A DNA stretch of 64,000 nucleotides from Palaemon carinicauda (GCF_036898095.1 NC_090745.1:86544217-86608216); one strand, 5' to 3'; numbered from the stretch's first letter, positions 10,510-22,255 are shown. Notes: generated from the sequence alone by a model not told the origin. A program made the numbers and translations.

Positions 10510-12007
10510 TTATATTTTCATTAATAAAGAAGAAAGTTAATGAAAATTATTTCCTTGACAAACGACAAGACTGCTATGTATGGAGATGGATGGGGGGGGG
10601 TGTTAAAATCAGTAACCCATGTTCAGTTAAGCTTGAAATTGGGTTTTGAGTGAATGGAACTACAGCATAAATAATGTTTTAATTAGCAAATTTGTCTATA
10701 CAAAATAATCATCTAGTAGAATTAAGATAAAATAGTGAGAAATACTGGAAAAAGGAATAAGAAAGGGAATAAGGGTATGGTTTATAAGGAATAGAGAGAG
10801 TGTAGTGAACAGTAAAAAGTGTAAATAATAGGAAGGAAAAGATAAATTAAGAGGAAATAGAAAGGAAAGAAAAATGGGAGAAAAATTTTAGCATTACACA
10901 AATTAAAGCAGATATAATATAGCATGAAATACTAAATACAATGGAATATGGATATAATCAGGAATAGGAAAGAAAATGAGGGGATAAGGTATAAACATTG
11001 GTTGAACTGAACAGTAAAAATGCACGGATAACAGAAATGAAAAGGAAAGAAAAGTGAAGCATGAGAAAACCTCATTTAGAGTATGGCACAATATTTCCTT
11101 TACTTCAAACATGACTTTACACCAGACTACTCTACTGAATGGTGGTACAATGGTACTTAAGTTTAGCAGCCGGGGTTAAGGGATCTATCAGCGCAAATGT
11201 TTTAATCATGGTATCCAAATTTTAATAGGATATAGCCAAATCAGCAGTTAAGGAGGGTTTGCTATATACTGTAGTTCCACTCTCAATGCACTGTTGATGC
11301 AATCTGCTGTCTAAGGAACATGGATAGCCAAGTACAAAACAAAGTAGCAGACCAGATTGAAATTTCCAGAAGACATGCTTAACTGTGTGAGGGTTGGGTT
11401 TTTGTTTTTCTTATGTTCATGAGCAGCTGACCACAGGCTTAGTCATATGTAAACTAATAAATTTATACTAAATAACCAAATTTATCTGATCTTAGCATAC
11501 AGTATAATACACATAATACACTTTAAAATTCACCAAACAGAAATAACAGAATTAGTCATAGGTAAAGTAATATAGTTGTATTAAATAACCAAATGTCTCA
11601 AAATACTGTATTAAACACAATACATATTTTTATGAAATTATAAAGAACAGATTTCCTGAAAAAAAAATCACTAGACCAAAACTAAAATGATAGAAATATA
11701 AAATCATGTAATATGAATAATTCCTATAGCTGAACAAGACAAAGATTTGGCTATTTGAAAATCAGGTCTTTCGCTAGTTTACATAAATAGTAGTAAAGAA
11801 GGCACTGAACTCTGACCTCTACTCTCCCTTATATAGAAATGGAATCTGGTACAGAGCAAGATCTGTAATGTTTTATAGAACAGCTACAAAAATATAGCAT
11901 ACACAATTGGAATTTCAATATTGAAATCGGTTATTTCTATACTAACCTGATATACTAAGATACCTTTCTTACAAGCATAAATTCTAGTAGCTTAAAAGAA
12001 TTTGTAT
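10510..12007. other. AT-rich sequence downstream of the host gene
   Basis: Downstream flank and probable 3' UTR of the minus-strand acetyltransferase gene. No TE coding or RNA gene was recognised. Contains a G-run at about 10591-10600 and purine-rich minus-poor stretches (10740-11060). No canonical AATAAA on the minus strand was found; ATTAAA variants lie near 11195 and 11222, too weak to call a poly(A) site. Confidence 0.5.
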
Positions 12008-12151
12008 TCAGGATGATGCCACTTCTGCTAGCTCAGCTTTTGGAGGCTTTAGAGGTAAAGAGAACATATACATAGGTTGCCTTACATTCAAGTAATATTT
12101 GTAATATGTGTGCTGAGCTTCAAATCCTTTTCGATAGTACAATTCACGAGC
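12008..12151 (-). CDS. GNAT N-acetyltransferase, last coding exon
   Basis: Encodes ARELYYRKGFEAQHTYYKYY, further residues, then a TGA stop at 12008-12010. The A-R-E-L-Y-x-x-x-G-F string is the C-terminal GNAT motif in which the chain re-packs after the acetyl-CoA loop. The exon begins after a good acceptor (TTTATTTCAG then GCT) in phase 0, matching the phase-0 donor of the exon at 53029-53170. Joined, the two give the expected order of GNAT motif A and then ARELY..GF. The protein should transfer an acetyl group from acetyl-CoA to an amine; the substrate cannot be told. It may belong to the NAT8-like/camello or a related GNAT family. Confidence 0.8.
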   Translation of the reverse strand, partial: ARELYYRKGFEAQHTYYKYYLNVRQPMYMFSLPLKPPKAELAEVASS

Positions 12152-12386
12152 CTGAAATAAAAACGTTAAAATGAAATTCTTAAAGTAACCCACTAGCTCA
12201 TCTTTCACATGCCAAATGCTTGGCTTGAAATCAACAAATCTAGTACTGGATAGCTGATAGTAAAGTGGGAGTTGATAAGCGAGGAACTAATTTCACATGT
12301 CAATTTCTCCCATTTTTAAACTCTCTGCAGACCAGAGATACTACATGCAGAGTGGAGAGAAGGCATTTCAGCAAAAATTATAAAAA

Positions 12387-12540
12387 ATGACAAATTCGGA
12401 GATAATTTGTATTTTTCCTAACCATACAAACCATAGCTATTTACATTGGGTTTACCTTTCGGCGTAGCTGAAATGACGAGCCAATAGTTTTTAACGAGGG
12501 TTAACTACCCCCCCACACACCGGTGATTTGCTTCCCTTCA
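12387..12540. repeat. Left inverted terminal repeat of DIRS D
   Basis: Inverse of 20215-20420, apart from an extra stretch on the right side (about 20270-20310). The motif CTTTCGGCGTAGCTGAAATG is present at both ends. Confidence 0.88.
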
Positions 12541-12596
12541 CTTAGAGGTAGGACTTGACTTGGGGGTCAGGGCTGGCGGGCAAATATGTGTAAATA

Positions 12597-12692
12597 GCTA
12601 AGGTTTGTATGGTTAGGAAAAATACAAATTATCTCCGAATTTGTCATTTGTTCCATAACCGAAATACAAACCACGCTATTTACAATGGGTGA
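12597..12692. repeat. ICR of DIRS D
   Basis: The left half (TAGCTAAGGTTTGTATGG) is the inverse of the left terminus. The right half (CAAACCACGCTATTTACA) is the inverse of the right terminus, which reads TAGCGTGGTTTG. The two ends differ (TAG.GTTTG versus GCGTGGTTTG) and each ICR half follows its own end. Confidence 0.85.
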
Positions 12693-13170
12693 CTTACCCC
12701 TTAGGAAGGGTGGAAAGTTCCCAGCCTTACTGACTTTGGCTTTGCCTGGGGGCTCCGCTTCCCAGTGAGTAGCACTTGAGAAAAGGAGCCCCTGCACCTC
12801 ACAAGTTCCTTGCTTCGCTAGGAACGAGTGGCCTACATAAGTTGTGTGTGGAGGAAAGCGTGACTCGTCCTATGAAGTTGACCTTGAGACCTTTAGATAG
12901 GAATCTAGGATAGGACGTTCCCAATACCACTTCGTCAGGGTATGGGGGACGCTACAGTATTAAACTTAATACTAGGAGCACAAGAAAGCATGGGTTACCT
13001 GCAGAGGTCGAGGTCGAGGTCAGCTATGCGAAGACCAGGATGCTGCTTCCCCAAGAGAGGGAAGAATGAAGAAAGAAGTAAGGGTCAGACATACTCTTTC
13101 ATTCACGCAGACTAAAACTGGGTAACAACGCCCTCAACCTACTGCTACTTGTTCATAAAGGAGCCTGAGG

Positions 13171-14345
13171 TTAGACCAGCTGTTGTGCAGCCACCACAGG
13201 GCCGATAAAAAACGTATCGAGGCTCCTGTGGGTCACGTCCTGCAGGTAGTGGGCTGTGAAGGTCGTTTGACGCTTCCAGACCCCAGCTGGAAGCACCTGC
13301 GTCACAGAGAAGTTTCTCTTGAAGGCCAGGGACGTAGCGACGCCCCTGACGTTATGTGCCCTAGGGCGACGTGACGGAGGAGGGTCTGGATTCAAGGCGT
13401 GATAGATAACCCTTCGAATCCAAGCCGAGATGGTATTCTTGGTGACCCTCCTCTTCGTTCTGCCTGTGCTCACAAACAATGCCCGCATTTGGGGACGAAC
13501 TGCAGCTGTTCTCTTCAAGTAATACCTCAGACACCTCACTGGACATAGTAGCAGCTGGTCTGGGTCGCTTGTTACAGAACGGAGACTCGCGATCCTGAAA
13601 GAGTCGAACCATGGATCCGGCACTCCAGGATTCTGAGTCTTGGCAACAAACTCAGGGACGAACCTGAACGTTACCTCCCCCCATCCCCTTGAATGGGCGA
13701 TGTCGTACGAGAGACCATGAAGTTCACTAACTCGCTTGGCCGAAGCCAAAGCGAGCAGGAAAGCCGTCTTCCAAGACAGGTGGCGATCGGAGGCCTGGCG
13801 TAATGGTTCGAAGGGAGGTCTCTTAAGAGCCTTGAGAACCTGAACCACTTTCCAAGGAGGAGGTCTCACTTCCGACTGGGGGCAGGTAAGCTCATAGCTA
13901 CGTATGAGTACAGTAGAGAGAGTTCCAGCGAGGAAATGTCCACACCTTTCAGTCTGAAAGCCAAGCTTAAGGCTGAGTGATAGCCTTTCACGGCTGAGAC
14001 AGAAAGGCGCATTTCCTCCCGCAGATACACGAGGAACTCCGCTATTGCTGGAATAGTGGCATCGAGTGGAGAGATACCCCTCCCACGACACCAACCACAA
14101 AAGACTTTCCACTTTGCCTGGTAGACTCCCTCAGAGGACTTTCGCAGATGCCGAGACATTCTCACCGCAACCTGTTGCGAAAAGCCTCTCTCCGTGAGGA
14201 GATGCTGGACAGTCTCCAGGCGTGAAGCCAAAGCGAGGCCATGGCCTTGTGAGGGATGTTGGAGTGTGGTTGTCTGAGTAGCTTGCGTCGTGGGGGAAGT
14301 TCTCTCGGGAGCTCCGTCAGGAGCTGCAGAAGGTCCGGGAACCAT
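13171..14345 (-). pseudogene. DIRS D tyrosine recombinase, one frameshift
   Basis: Two frames cover the whole protein: 13866-14345 (core-binding, from MVPGPSAAPDGAPERTSPTT to the RLKGVDISS region) and 13171-14112 (catalytic). A single frameshift near 13900-13930 separates them. Catalytic features: Arg in ASAKRVSELHGLS, HNVR at 13345-13356, Trp in AGVWKRQ, and the nucleophile Tyr in TAHYLQD at 13246-13248. All active-site residues are kept. The enzyme would insert a circular DNA copy by site-specific recombination. Its frame is the same as the alternative frame that runs open across RT-RNase H at 14505-16079. Confidence 0.88.
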
Positions 14346-16801
14346 TCAGCGTGATGCCATAACGGAGCTATCAGAGTCATCGAACAGTTGACCGATAGTC
14401 TGGTCCTGTTGAGCACCCTTCTCATCAGACAGAACAGTGGGAAGGCGTACACTTCGATGTTGTCCCACCGTTGCTGGAAAGCATCTTGCCAGAGAGCCTT
14501 GGGGTCAGGGACTGGGGAGCAGTACAGAGGCAGCTTGAAATTCAACGCTGTCGCGAACAGATCCACGGTCGAGGAACCCCACAAAGTCAAGAATTTGTTG
14601 GCTATCTGAGGATCCAAAGACCACTCGGTACTCACTATCTGCGAAGCCCTGCTCAGACTGTTGGCGAGCACATTCCTCTTGCCAGGAATGAAGCGAGCTG
14701 ATAGTGTTATCGAGTGGACTTCGGTCCACCTCAGAATCTCTACTGCAAGATGGGATAGCTGCTGCGAAAAAGTACCTCCCTGCTTGTTGATATAAGCCAC
14801 TACCGTGGTGTTGTCGCTCATCACCACCACGGAGTGACCCGCCAGGGTCCGTTGGAACTGTTGAAGAACCAAAAAGACAGCCTTCAACTCTAGCAGGTTG
14901 ATGTGCAGGTACTTTTCTGATTCTGACCAAAGGCCTGAGGTCCTCTGGTTCAGAACGTGCGCCCCCCACACTTCTTTTGACGCGTCCGAAAACAGTGTCA
15001 ATTCCGGGGGGAGGACGAGAAGATACACTCCCTTTCGCGGGTTCTCGTCGACCAGCCACCACCGCAGGTCCGCCCGTTCCAAAGATCCTATCGGGACTTG
15101 TACGTCCGGGGAATCGGATCCTTGATTCCACCGGGACTTGAGCCGCCACTGCAGGGATCTCATCCTGAGGCGGCTGTTTGGAACCAGACGAGCCAGAGAG
15201 GACAGGTGACCTAAGAGACGCAACCACGATTGGGCGGGAAGCTCTTCTCGCCTGAGAAAGGGTTCCGCCACCCTCCTCAGCCTTGCTATCCTGTCGTCTG
15301 ATGGAAAGGCTTTGTGGAGATTGGTGTCTAACAACATGCCTAGATAAACCAGTCGTTGGGACGGCTGCAGAGAGGACTTCTCGAGGTTTACCACGATCCC
15401 CAGATCCTGGCAAAGACTCAGAAGCCTGTCTCGGTGTCGAAGAAGGGTCGACTCCGAGTCCGCTATGATCAGCTAGTCGTCCAGATAACGAAGGAGACGG
15501 ATGCCGTTCCTGTGCGCCCAAGATGAAATCAGGGTGAACACTCTGCTGAACACCTGAGGTGCTGTGGAGAGACCAAAACACAGCACCTTGAACTGGTAGG
15601 TCTTGTCGTCTAGGCTGAATCTCAAGTACTTCCTGGAAGACGGATGGATTGGGATCTGGAAGTACGCATCCTTTAGATCCAGTGTGCACATGAAGTCTAG
15701 AGGTCTCACCGCAAGTCTGACCTCGTCTGCTGCCTCCATGCTGAACCGAGTTTGCTTGACAAACTCGTTCAGAGCTGAGAGGTCGATGACAGGTCTCCAG
15801 CCTCCAGACGCCTTCTTTACAAGAAAGAGTTGACTGAAGAAGCCTGGGGAGCCGTCGACGACCTCCTGGAGCGCATCCTTCTTGAGCATGGTCTCGACTT
15901 CCGCCCGAAGGGCCAGCCCCTTTACCGATCCCATGGCATAGGAGCTCAACGACACTGGATTCGCTGTCAGGGGAGGTTGAGATGTTATGAACGGGACGCG
16001 ACAGGCTTGGCCGATCACAGAAATCGTCCAAGCATCGGCCCCATGTTGCTGCCACCTGTGCACGCAACGTCGAAGGCATCCCCCCACAGGTGGACCCGCA
16101 GGGGGACTGCCACGGCCGCCCCCTCTAGGAGTCTTGCCTCCCCTGGAGGACTTACCGCCCCTTTTGTCCTTGGCTGGAAAGGGCTGGGGTTTAGACACCA
16201 CTTTCTTAGCTGCCGGTGCCTGCTTTGGTGTCTTGCGAGGCTGCTGCTGCTGTTGCTGCGGAGCTGGAGGCTTATAGGGCCGAGCTGTAAGGGCCCTATG
16301 GATGAGGGAGTCCTGGCTAGACTTCCTCCACCTCTCAGCCGTTCGTTCCATATCCTGAGGCTCCAACAGATTCCCCCCAAGGAGGGAAGCATGTCTGTGC
16401 CTACAGACATCCACGGCGGGGACCTTCGGGTGAAACTTCTCAGTCACCGCATCACGCCGCTTCAGTACCGAGTTGGCCCACAGGGTGGTAACCTCGTGTG
16501 CCAGGAACTCGATGAAGCGGGTGCCCGAGAGTAGGAAGGTCTCCAGGGCCTTCCTATTGGTCTCCTTAGACAAATCCTCGGAGCGCAATAGGATGCCCAG
16601 AGACCCTAGCCATATATCCAGCCACGAAGTGGCCTGCATGGCGCACTTCGCGACCTTCTCATGGCTCAGGATCTCCGACGCCGAGAACGCCACCTGCCGG
16701 GCGGAGAGCTTCTCAAGAGGAACTCCCTTAGCAAGCTCGAGTTCCTCAGCAAGCTCTTCTACGGAATGATGGAGAGGAAGAGCGAGACTAGACTCCCCCA
16801 A
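14162..16801 (-). pseudogene. DIRS D Gag C-part, RT and RNase H, one TAG
   Basis: One frame carries the Gag conserved domain (about 16801-16150), a Gln run and Gly/Arg/Lys-rich linker, RT, and RNase H. RT: GGWRPVIDLSALNEF, LDLKDAYFQIPIHP, FGLSTAPQVFSRVF, then RYLDD at 15476-15487, followed at once by TAG (15473-15475) where TGG (Trp) is expected. After it comes NLEKSSLQPSQRLVYLGM. RNase H: LFSDASKEVWGAH (Asp), LHINLLELKAVF (Glu), VVVMSDNTTVVAY (Asp). The C-terminal DIRS-specific region has STVDLFATALNFKLP. The protein copies genomic RNA to DNA. Except for the one stop it is intact. Confidence 0.92.
14505..16079 (-). CDS. Long alternative-frame ORF overlapping DIRS D RT-RNase H
   Basis: A 524-codon open frame, offset from the RT frame and in the same frame as the downstream YR. 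Its translation is Ser/Arg/Gly/Pro-rich and has no recognised domain. The equivalent frame in G is open and fused to the YR (37972-40875). DIRS elements are known for large overlaps between the YR and RT frames. So this may be an N-terminal extension of YR, here cut off by a stop at 14505, or a by-product of GC-rich RT codon use. Confidence 0.4.
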   Translation of the reverse strand: MPSTLRAQVAATWGRCLDDFCDRPSLSRPVHNISTSPDSESSVVELLCHGIGKGAGPSGGSRDHAQEGCAPGGRRRLPRLLQSTLSCKEGVWRLETCHRPLSSERVCQANSVQHGGSRRGQTCGETSRLHVHTGSKGCVLPDPNPSVFQEVLEIQPRRQDLPVQGAVFWSLHSTSGVQQSVHPDFILGAQERHPSPSLSGRLADHSGLGVDPSSTPRQASESLPGSGDRGKPREVLSAAVPTTGLSRHVVRHQSPQSLSIRRQDSKAEEGGGTLSQARRASRPIVVASLRSPVLSGSSGSKQPPQDEIPAVAAQVPVESRIRFPGRTSPDRIFGTGGPAVVAGRREPAKGSVSSRPPPGIDTVFGRVKRSVGGARSEPEDLRPLVRIRKVPAHQPARVEGCLFGSSTVPTDPGGSLRGGDERQHHGSGLYQQAGRYFFAAAIPSCSRDSEVDRSPLDNTISSLHSWQEECARQQSEQGFADSEYRVVFGSSDSQQILDFVGFLDRGSVRDSVEFQAASVLLPSP

Positions 16802-19800
16802 GATCTCAAAATACCTCCTCTGCTGGAGACGAGGAGGTGGGAGGCGTTTGTTCCCGGCAGAGGAACGACTGGAGGAAGCAAGAGCCTCCAGTTGAGCATT
16901 GGCCCTGGCTCAGGCACTCTTCAACCCCTGGGAACAGGGTAGAGCCGCACTGGTCTTAGGGGGCTTCTGAGTACCGTACACCTGGTCCAGGACCGTGTCC
17001 TTGCCTTCTCGGGGGGGCGATCACGGGGTCCATCAACCCGTTGAGTTGCCTCATCAGGCTCAGGACCTGCCAGAAGGCATGCTCAGACTCCTACTGGTCT
17101 CCTCCTTGCGGACTGGCAGCTAAGTCTCCCGTCCCCGGAATCTCTTCCTGGGGAGATGCGTGGACGTTCTCCCGGGGTGCAGCTGGTTCCTGACGAATCC
17201 TAGACGACGACTTCGGGATTGTCTTGGAGTCCTTGGGTTCCCTCCTGGGCGGGATACACGACCCCAACAAAGAGGTTCGGAAAGCGCCCTCCGCGCGAGA
17301 CGATTCCCCTCCATGAGGAGACGACTCCCCCTTTGGTGCCGAGGGGGAGACCATCACCTCACTGGATTCTCCCGAGGACGGAAAAGCCTCGTCCTCGGGA
17401 GAAGGAGAAAGCGCCTGCGAAGTGGATGGAGCCTTCCTGACAGACCTCTTAGGAACCAACTTCTCCCTGGGAGAAGTAACCACGAAGTCCACTCCTCTCC
17501 TTCTCTTCAGCGGGGGCGAGGCAGCCGTTGGCTTGTGTCCTTGATCGGCGAGTGCCGGCTTCATAGCCTTCACTAACGCCCTTATCAGAGGACCAAACCA
17601 AGTCTGCCGAAACACGGACACAGAGTCCGAAATTCCCGCTGGAGGGAAGGGGATCGGAGTGGACACCACTGGACCTGCCTGAAAAGGAAGGGGGGAAGAA
17701 AGTTGTACTGACCTCTCTGATGTGTCTTCCCTATCCTGCGCTTCGGCGGAGGCGATCCTGAGTGCGGTCTGGCGACACGCGTCCCTGCTGCTGTCGCGGG
17801 CTGCGAAACCCGATGCGAACGGGGGTCGTGCTGACGCTCGTACGTAGGCGAAACTACCAGATCGCGCGCGAGAGAATGTTGAGGCGCGGGCGCGCAAATG
17901 CGCGAAGACCAACGAGCGCGGGAGCGATCGCGCGTAGGCGAGCGGTCGCGAGGGCGCACAGGCAAACGAGCGCGTGGACGAGCTGGCGAGTGAGCACGTT
18001 GGCGCGTCGGCGAGGGAGCGCGTTGACGCGTGGGCGAACGAGAACGCTCCGATGACCGCTGAGGATGTTGTCCAGGAGACCTGTAGGGCGTGGGAGAGCG
18101 ATGGTGAGCAGGCGATGGTGAGCAGGCGATCGGCGGCGCGCTGGAGAACGCTGGCGCGTAGGCGAGCGATGGCGCGCTGGCACATGGTGGCGCGTTGGCA
18201 AGCGATAGCGCATAGACCGCGTAGGCGAACGACCGCGCGAGGGCGAGCTGACAGAAGGCGACCCATGTCCCTCCAGATCCTCTGGGCGACGGAGCATTGG
18301 AGAACGCTTGCGCGCAGGCGATAGGTCACGCGGGCGGTCTGGAGATCGCCGATGTTCAGGTGATCACTGACGCGCTGGGGACCGTTGACGCGCTGGGGAC
18401 CGTTGACGCGCTGGGGACCGTTGACGCGCTGGGCACCGTGGACGCGCAGGAGATTGCTGACGAGCAGGCGAATGTTGATGCATCTGTGATCGCTGGCGAG
18501 CTGGTGATCGCTGGCAAGCAGGAGGGCGACGCGTGAAATCCTGTGAGGGAACTGCCGGCGCGGGGCGCAGAGGCGAACGCTCACGAACGGGCTCAGGAAC
18601 AGGAGGCGCGTGGGCATACAGGCATTTTGGAAGTACGCGCTGGAGACCGCGAGCGTTGTAGCGCTGGAACAGGCTGACGAGCAGGATCGCGAAGGCGAAG
18701 AGAAGAGTCCTTGGTCAAGACCTGAACCGAAGTTCTAGGTCGGGCAGGCGAGCGTGGGTGCACAGGGCGCGAGTCAGGAACTGGGAGCGCAGGTGCGCCC
18801 TGACGGGCAGGAGATCTAGGGCACTCAGGGGAACGCTGGCGCACTGGCGCTCAACAGGAACAACAGGCTGAAGGATGTCCTCAGGAGAGCGCTGGCGAGA
18901 AGAGGGGCGACGATCATCAGGAGAGCGCTGGCCGAACAGGAGAACGCTGACGATCAGGAGAGCGCTGACGAGCAGGGGAGCGCCTGTGCGCTAACACTGC
19001 AGAAGGGCGCGCAGGGGAACCCTGACGCGCAAGGGAAGAACCCACACCATGGGAAGCATCCCTTTGCCCCGAAGGGACCGTTGACCGTCGGGTGACGAGG
19101 TCAGGCTGCTGGACGTTTGCACCAGAAGCTGAAGGTCTAGAAGGCGTAGGAGACCAATCCCCAGATAGGTCTAAGGAAGCTGGAGCTGCAGGCTGCTTAC
19201 GGCGAGGAGAGTCCCCCTCGGAGGAAGGAGGCGAAGATTAAAAAAGGCGCCTCTTAGCACCCTTATAGGGAGACGGGAGGCCCTTGCGGCGCAGCGGACG
19301 GTGAGCCTTACGGCGAAGGCGGCCACGAGGAAGATCGTCAGGACCATCAGTCCTCCGAAGGGGAGTCTCAGTCAAAGCACTCCCCCTAGAGAGAGGCTTG
19401 GCAGCAGAAGAGCCCGTGGGACTCCCTTCCCCCTTCGAAGGATGTACGGAAGGGGGAGGAGAGCCTTCAGCACCATCATCTACAACAGTACCCGTAGAGG
19501 ATTGACCCGACCCGTCGGAAGCCTCTGCCACCACGACGTCGACGATAGACAGAGGATCTACCTCTGCTATCACCGGCGACTACTTAACAGCGGCCCCTAA
19601 CTGGACAAGGTCAATCAGGGCTTCCCTGGAGGGCAGGCCCTTAAGCCCCAAGGAAGCCCAAATCTGAAAAAGATCATCATTAGACAAGGAGTCATTAGCA
19701 ACAACCTCCCCCGGAGGAGGAGCCGCCCCGCTATGGCAGGCGACGCCCTCTCCCCAAATCCAAGGTCGGGAAACAGAACTAGGGCCTGCGCTCCCACTCG

Positions 19801-20107
19801 GCGGTCTCTCCTTAGGAGCCGAACGAGGGGGAGCTTCGGAGGAGGTTTGGGCGGCGAAAGAAGAGTCCCGAGAGCCTTCCTCCTTCAAGGCAACCCCGGA
19901 AGGAGAACGGTCTCTCTCGGACTTCTTCTTACGCCGGCGGCCAAACCTCTCCCAATGGGAGGCAGACCACTCCCTGCACTCACTAAACGTGTTCTCTCTG
20001 TCACACCGTCGGCCTCGACACTGCGGGCAAAGGGTGTGAGGATCTGTGTCCACCGCAGACATAAATGTACCGCAAGGGCAACCGGCAATACCAGGGCACT
20101 TGCGCAT
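16802..20107 (-). pseudogene. DIRS D Gag with Cys/His cluster and RS-rich region
   Basis: Starts at MRKCPGIAGCPCG (20107). The first 60 residues hold a Cys/His cluster (KCPG, GCPCG, DPHTLCPQCRG, RCD, SECREW) that looks like a metal-binding fold and recurs in G. The frame continues past a TAG (19580) and a TAA (19238) into many Arg-Ser-Pro dipeptides (RQRSPARRRSPA, about 18000-18840, in shifting frames). An acidic/Ser-rich part follows (17091-17700, SPSPEDEAFPSSGESSE), leading to the Gag domain fused to RT. Hexapeptide repeats lie at 18361-18440. Likely RNA-binding; the RS-like character suggests contact with nuclear RNA-processing proteins, which is inference. Confidence 0.7.
18361..18440. 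repeat. 18-bp tandem repeat in DIRS D gag
   Basis: GACGCGCTGGGGACCGTT occurs about four times in a row, the last copy diverged. It encodes the hexapeptide QRVNGP on the minus strand in one frame. Confidence 0.9.
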
Positions 20108-20214
20108 GGTGAACAATAAAGGGTGAGGCCAACTTCAAAACGCACACACACAAACTGGAAGAAAAAACAAAAAAAGATTAAGGCTGTCAACGAGGACGAT
20201 GGACAGACACGTCT

Positions 20215-20420
20215 GTTCATCGCCGGAGCCAAAAGTGAAGAGAAGCAAATCACCGGTGTGTGGGGGGGGGGAGGGGTAGCAAGCTACCCCTTTCCCTACC
20301 CCCGCTAACTAGCGCGGGGGTAGTTAACCCTCGTTAAAAACTATTGGCTCGTCATTTCAGCTACGCCGAAAGGTGAACCCAATGTAAATAGCGTGGTTTG
20401 TATTTCGGTTACGGAACAAA
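20215..20420. repeat. Right inverted terminal repeat of DIRS D
   Basis: Inverse of the left repeat; ends in TACGGAACAAA, a right-end motif shared with G and H. Confidence 0.88.
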
Positions 20421-20970
20421 CCTAATTTTCTAAATTAAATTATTTCAATATTTACCTGAAGGTCATTTGCTATTCAACTTTCATGTGATTAGCTCACAAA
20501 TAATAAAAAATAAGAATATAAAATAGAACTTTATAAAGATGTATGTACTGTACTATCCTTTGTTCTACCTGGAAAGATGGTGTGGGGCATGACTCATTAG
20601 TATAAACAATAGGTTCCCCAAGGTGCCAAGTGGCTTCTCATTCACCTGAGTTATAGATACAGTATTGAAATTACTTTGTATCATAAATTAGGTTTAAATA
20701 TAAGAAACTTCCCTAAAGTTTCATTGCTAAATACCACATTGCTGTGGTTGGAGAGAGAGTGGTACTCAGAATAGTATAGCAATAATAAGGTAACCATGTC
20801 CTAAAGTCCTGATCTTAAACACCTTTCTTTTGAATTCATATACTCTCAATTTGCGAATGATTATGATATCATAAACGTATTCCTATATTGTACTAGAAAA
20901 TGCAATCATGTAATTGATTTAGAGCTAAAAATCTGGGACTAACTAAACTTATCTCTAAATTTACTAAAAA
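20421..20970. other. AT-rich intronic spacer between DIRS D and E
   Basis: No coding or repeat structure recognised. Confidence 0.5.
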
Positions 20971-21074
20971 TATAACATTTGGAATACTTTGTATTTTTCC
21001 TAACTATACAAACCTGGAGCTCTACCGTGGAGATATAGTTTGGTGATATCTGAAAGGTGTAACTATCCTCCGCT

Positions 21075-22090
21075 AGTTTGCGTAGCGGAGGGGAGTAGCG
21101 GGGGGTAGACTAACCACCAAGCACACACCTGCCCTACTAACAAACTGTCACTTGGCATAGATATGTATACTGATTCCTAAGAAGTTCTCTGTGGAGAGAT
21201 TTGTCTCTCTCCTTCTGGTTTTGTAGACCTATATTGTATCACCCTAGTATTTATTTTGTTCCTCTTAACTGTTTATATAGATTTTGTTTTCTTGTTTCTA
21301 TTAACAGCTTTTCATTCCAAAACACAATTGTCCCCTTCTCAGCCACTATTTTAGAGTTTTTTTCCCCTTAATATTAGTTTTTTTTTTTTTGTAAAGGTAA
21401 CCTTATCTTATAATCCCTTAGATTGAAATTGAAGCAACTATTCAAATTACATTTGAATTTAGCACAGATATGTATACGGATTCCTAAGAGGTTCTATGTG
21501 GAGATATTTATGTGTCTCCTTCTGGTTTTGTAGACCTATATTGTATCACCCTAGTATTTCTTTCTTTCCTCTAAACTGTTTAAATAGATTTTTGTTCCTC
21601 GTTTTTATTAACAGCTTTTCATTCCACAACACAATTGTCCCCTTCTCGGCCACTATTTTAGTTTTTTTCCCTTAATATTATTGATTTTTTTCTTTTTTTT
21701 TCTTTTTGCTTCCTCTCCTAATGTTTATATTGCTTAAATAACTTGAAATATAGCTGCCGCTATTTAAATTTGATTCCATGCATGCCAGTAGCAAGTGAGA
21801 CGGCTTACCTCTGAATAACATTAAGCAACTACAGTTCTAGTTGGGTCCCCCTGCCCAGTATAAAATCAAGGGGTGGTGCCCAGTGCCCAGTTACCCAGAT
21901 TTTGGGGTATTCCACCGTTTCACCTTTTTGTGTAGTGAACGTTGGAGTGTAGTCGGCATACAAACACTAGGCAGTCTGTGTGCTACGTCTGGCCACAGTC
22001 CGCAAACCACTACAGCATAGTGGAGGGGAGTAGCAGGGTTAGACCAACCACCAAGCTCACACCTGCCCTAGTAACAAACTGTCACTTTGC
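21075..22090. repeat. Expanded left end of DIRS E with two duplications
   Basis: The terminal-repeat segment at 21075-21150 recurs at 22015-22090 (shared GGAGGGGAGTAGC and AACAAACTGTCACTT strings). Between them, a 220-bp stretch at about 21158-21380 recurs at about 21459-21680 (shared AGACCTATATTGTATCACCC and CATTCCA.AACACAATTGTCC). The rest is AT-rich with T-runs. It looks like an insertion plus duplication within the terminal repeat, or two stacked ends. Confidence 0.75.
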
Positions 22091-22144
22091 AATTGCAGCA
22101 AGACTTCCAGGGGAAGGTGATGGCGGAACCAGTACAGTATGTGT

Positions 22145-22255
22145 AAAGAGCTCCAGGTTTGTATAGTTAGGAAAAATACAAATTATTCCAAATTTGTCAT
22201 TTGTTCCGGCACTATATACAAACCCTTAAGCTCTTTACAGTGGAGGCTCACTCCA
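22145..22255. repeat. ICR of DIRS E
   Basis: The left half (CCAGGTTTGTATAGTTAGG) is the inverse of the left terminus at about 20990-21035. The right half (TTTGTTCCGGCAC and on) would match a right terminus that is no longer present. Confidence 0.75.

Larger units (their letters stand above)
12387..20420 (-). mobile_element. DIRS copy D, near-complete, about 8.0 kb
   Basis: Inverted terminal repeats at 12387-12540 and 20215-20420, and an ICR at 12597-12692. Minus-strand order: Gag (20107 to about 16150), RT-RNase H (to 14162) and YR (14345-13171). Only a few lesions separate it from an intact element: stops in gag, one TAG directly after the RT active site and one frameshift in YR. The left terminus AATTTGTATTTTTCCTAACC is shared with E, G, H and I. 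The gag segment at 17,500-19,100 is GC- and CpG-rich, in strong contrast to the AT-rich flanks. Confidence 0.92.

Noticed and set aside
13171..14345. Bacterial or phage integrase acquired by transfer
   Set aside because: The YR is fused in context to RT-RNase H with DIRS ends and occurs in many related copies.
15830..16534. Plus-strand open frame of 234 codons
   Set aside because: Lies antisense to well-defined DIRS D Gag/RT coding; its composition follows from the GC-rich opposite strand.
13171..16801. LTR retrotransposon or retroviral pol
   Set aside because: There is a tyrosine recombinase instead of integrase or protease, inverted instead of direct terminal repeats, and an ICR; this is DIRS, not LTR or virus.
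17854..18297. Arg/Ser-rich frames that look like a host SR splicing factor
   Set aside because: They are part of the DIRS D Gag by position, and the equivalent region in G is inside an open Gag frame.
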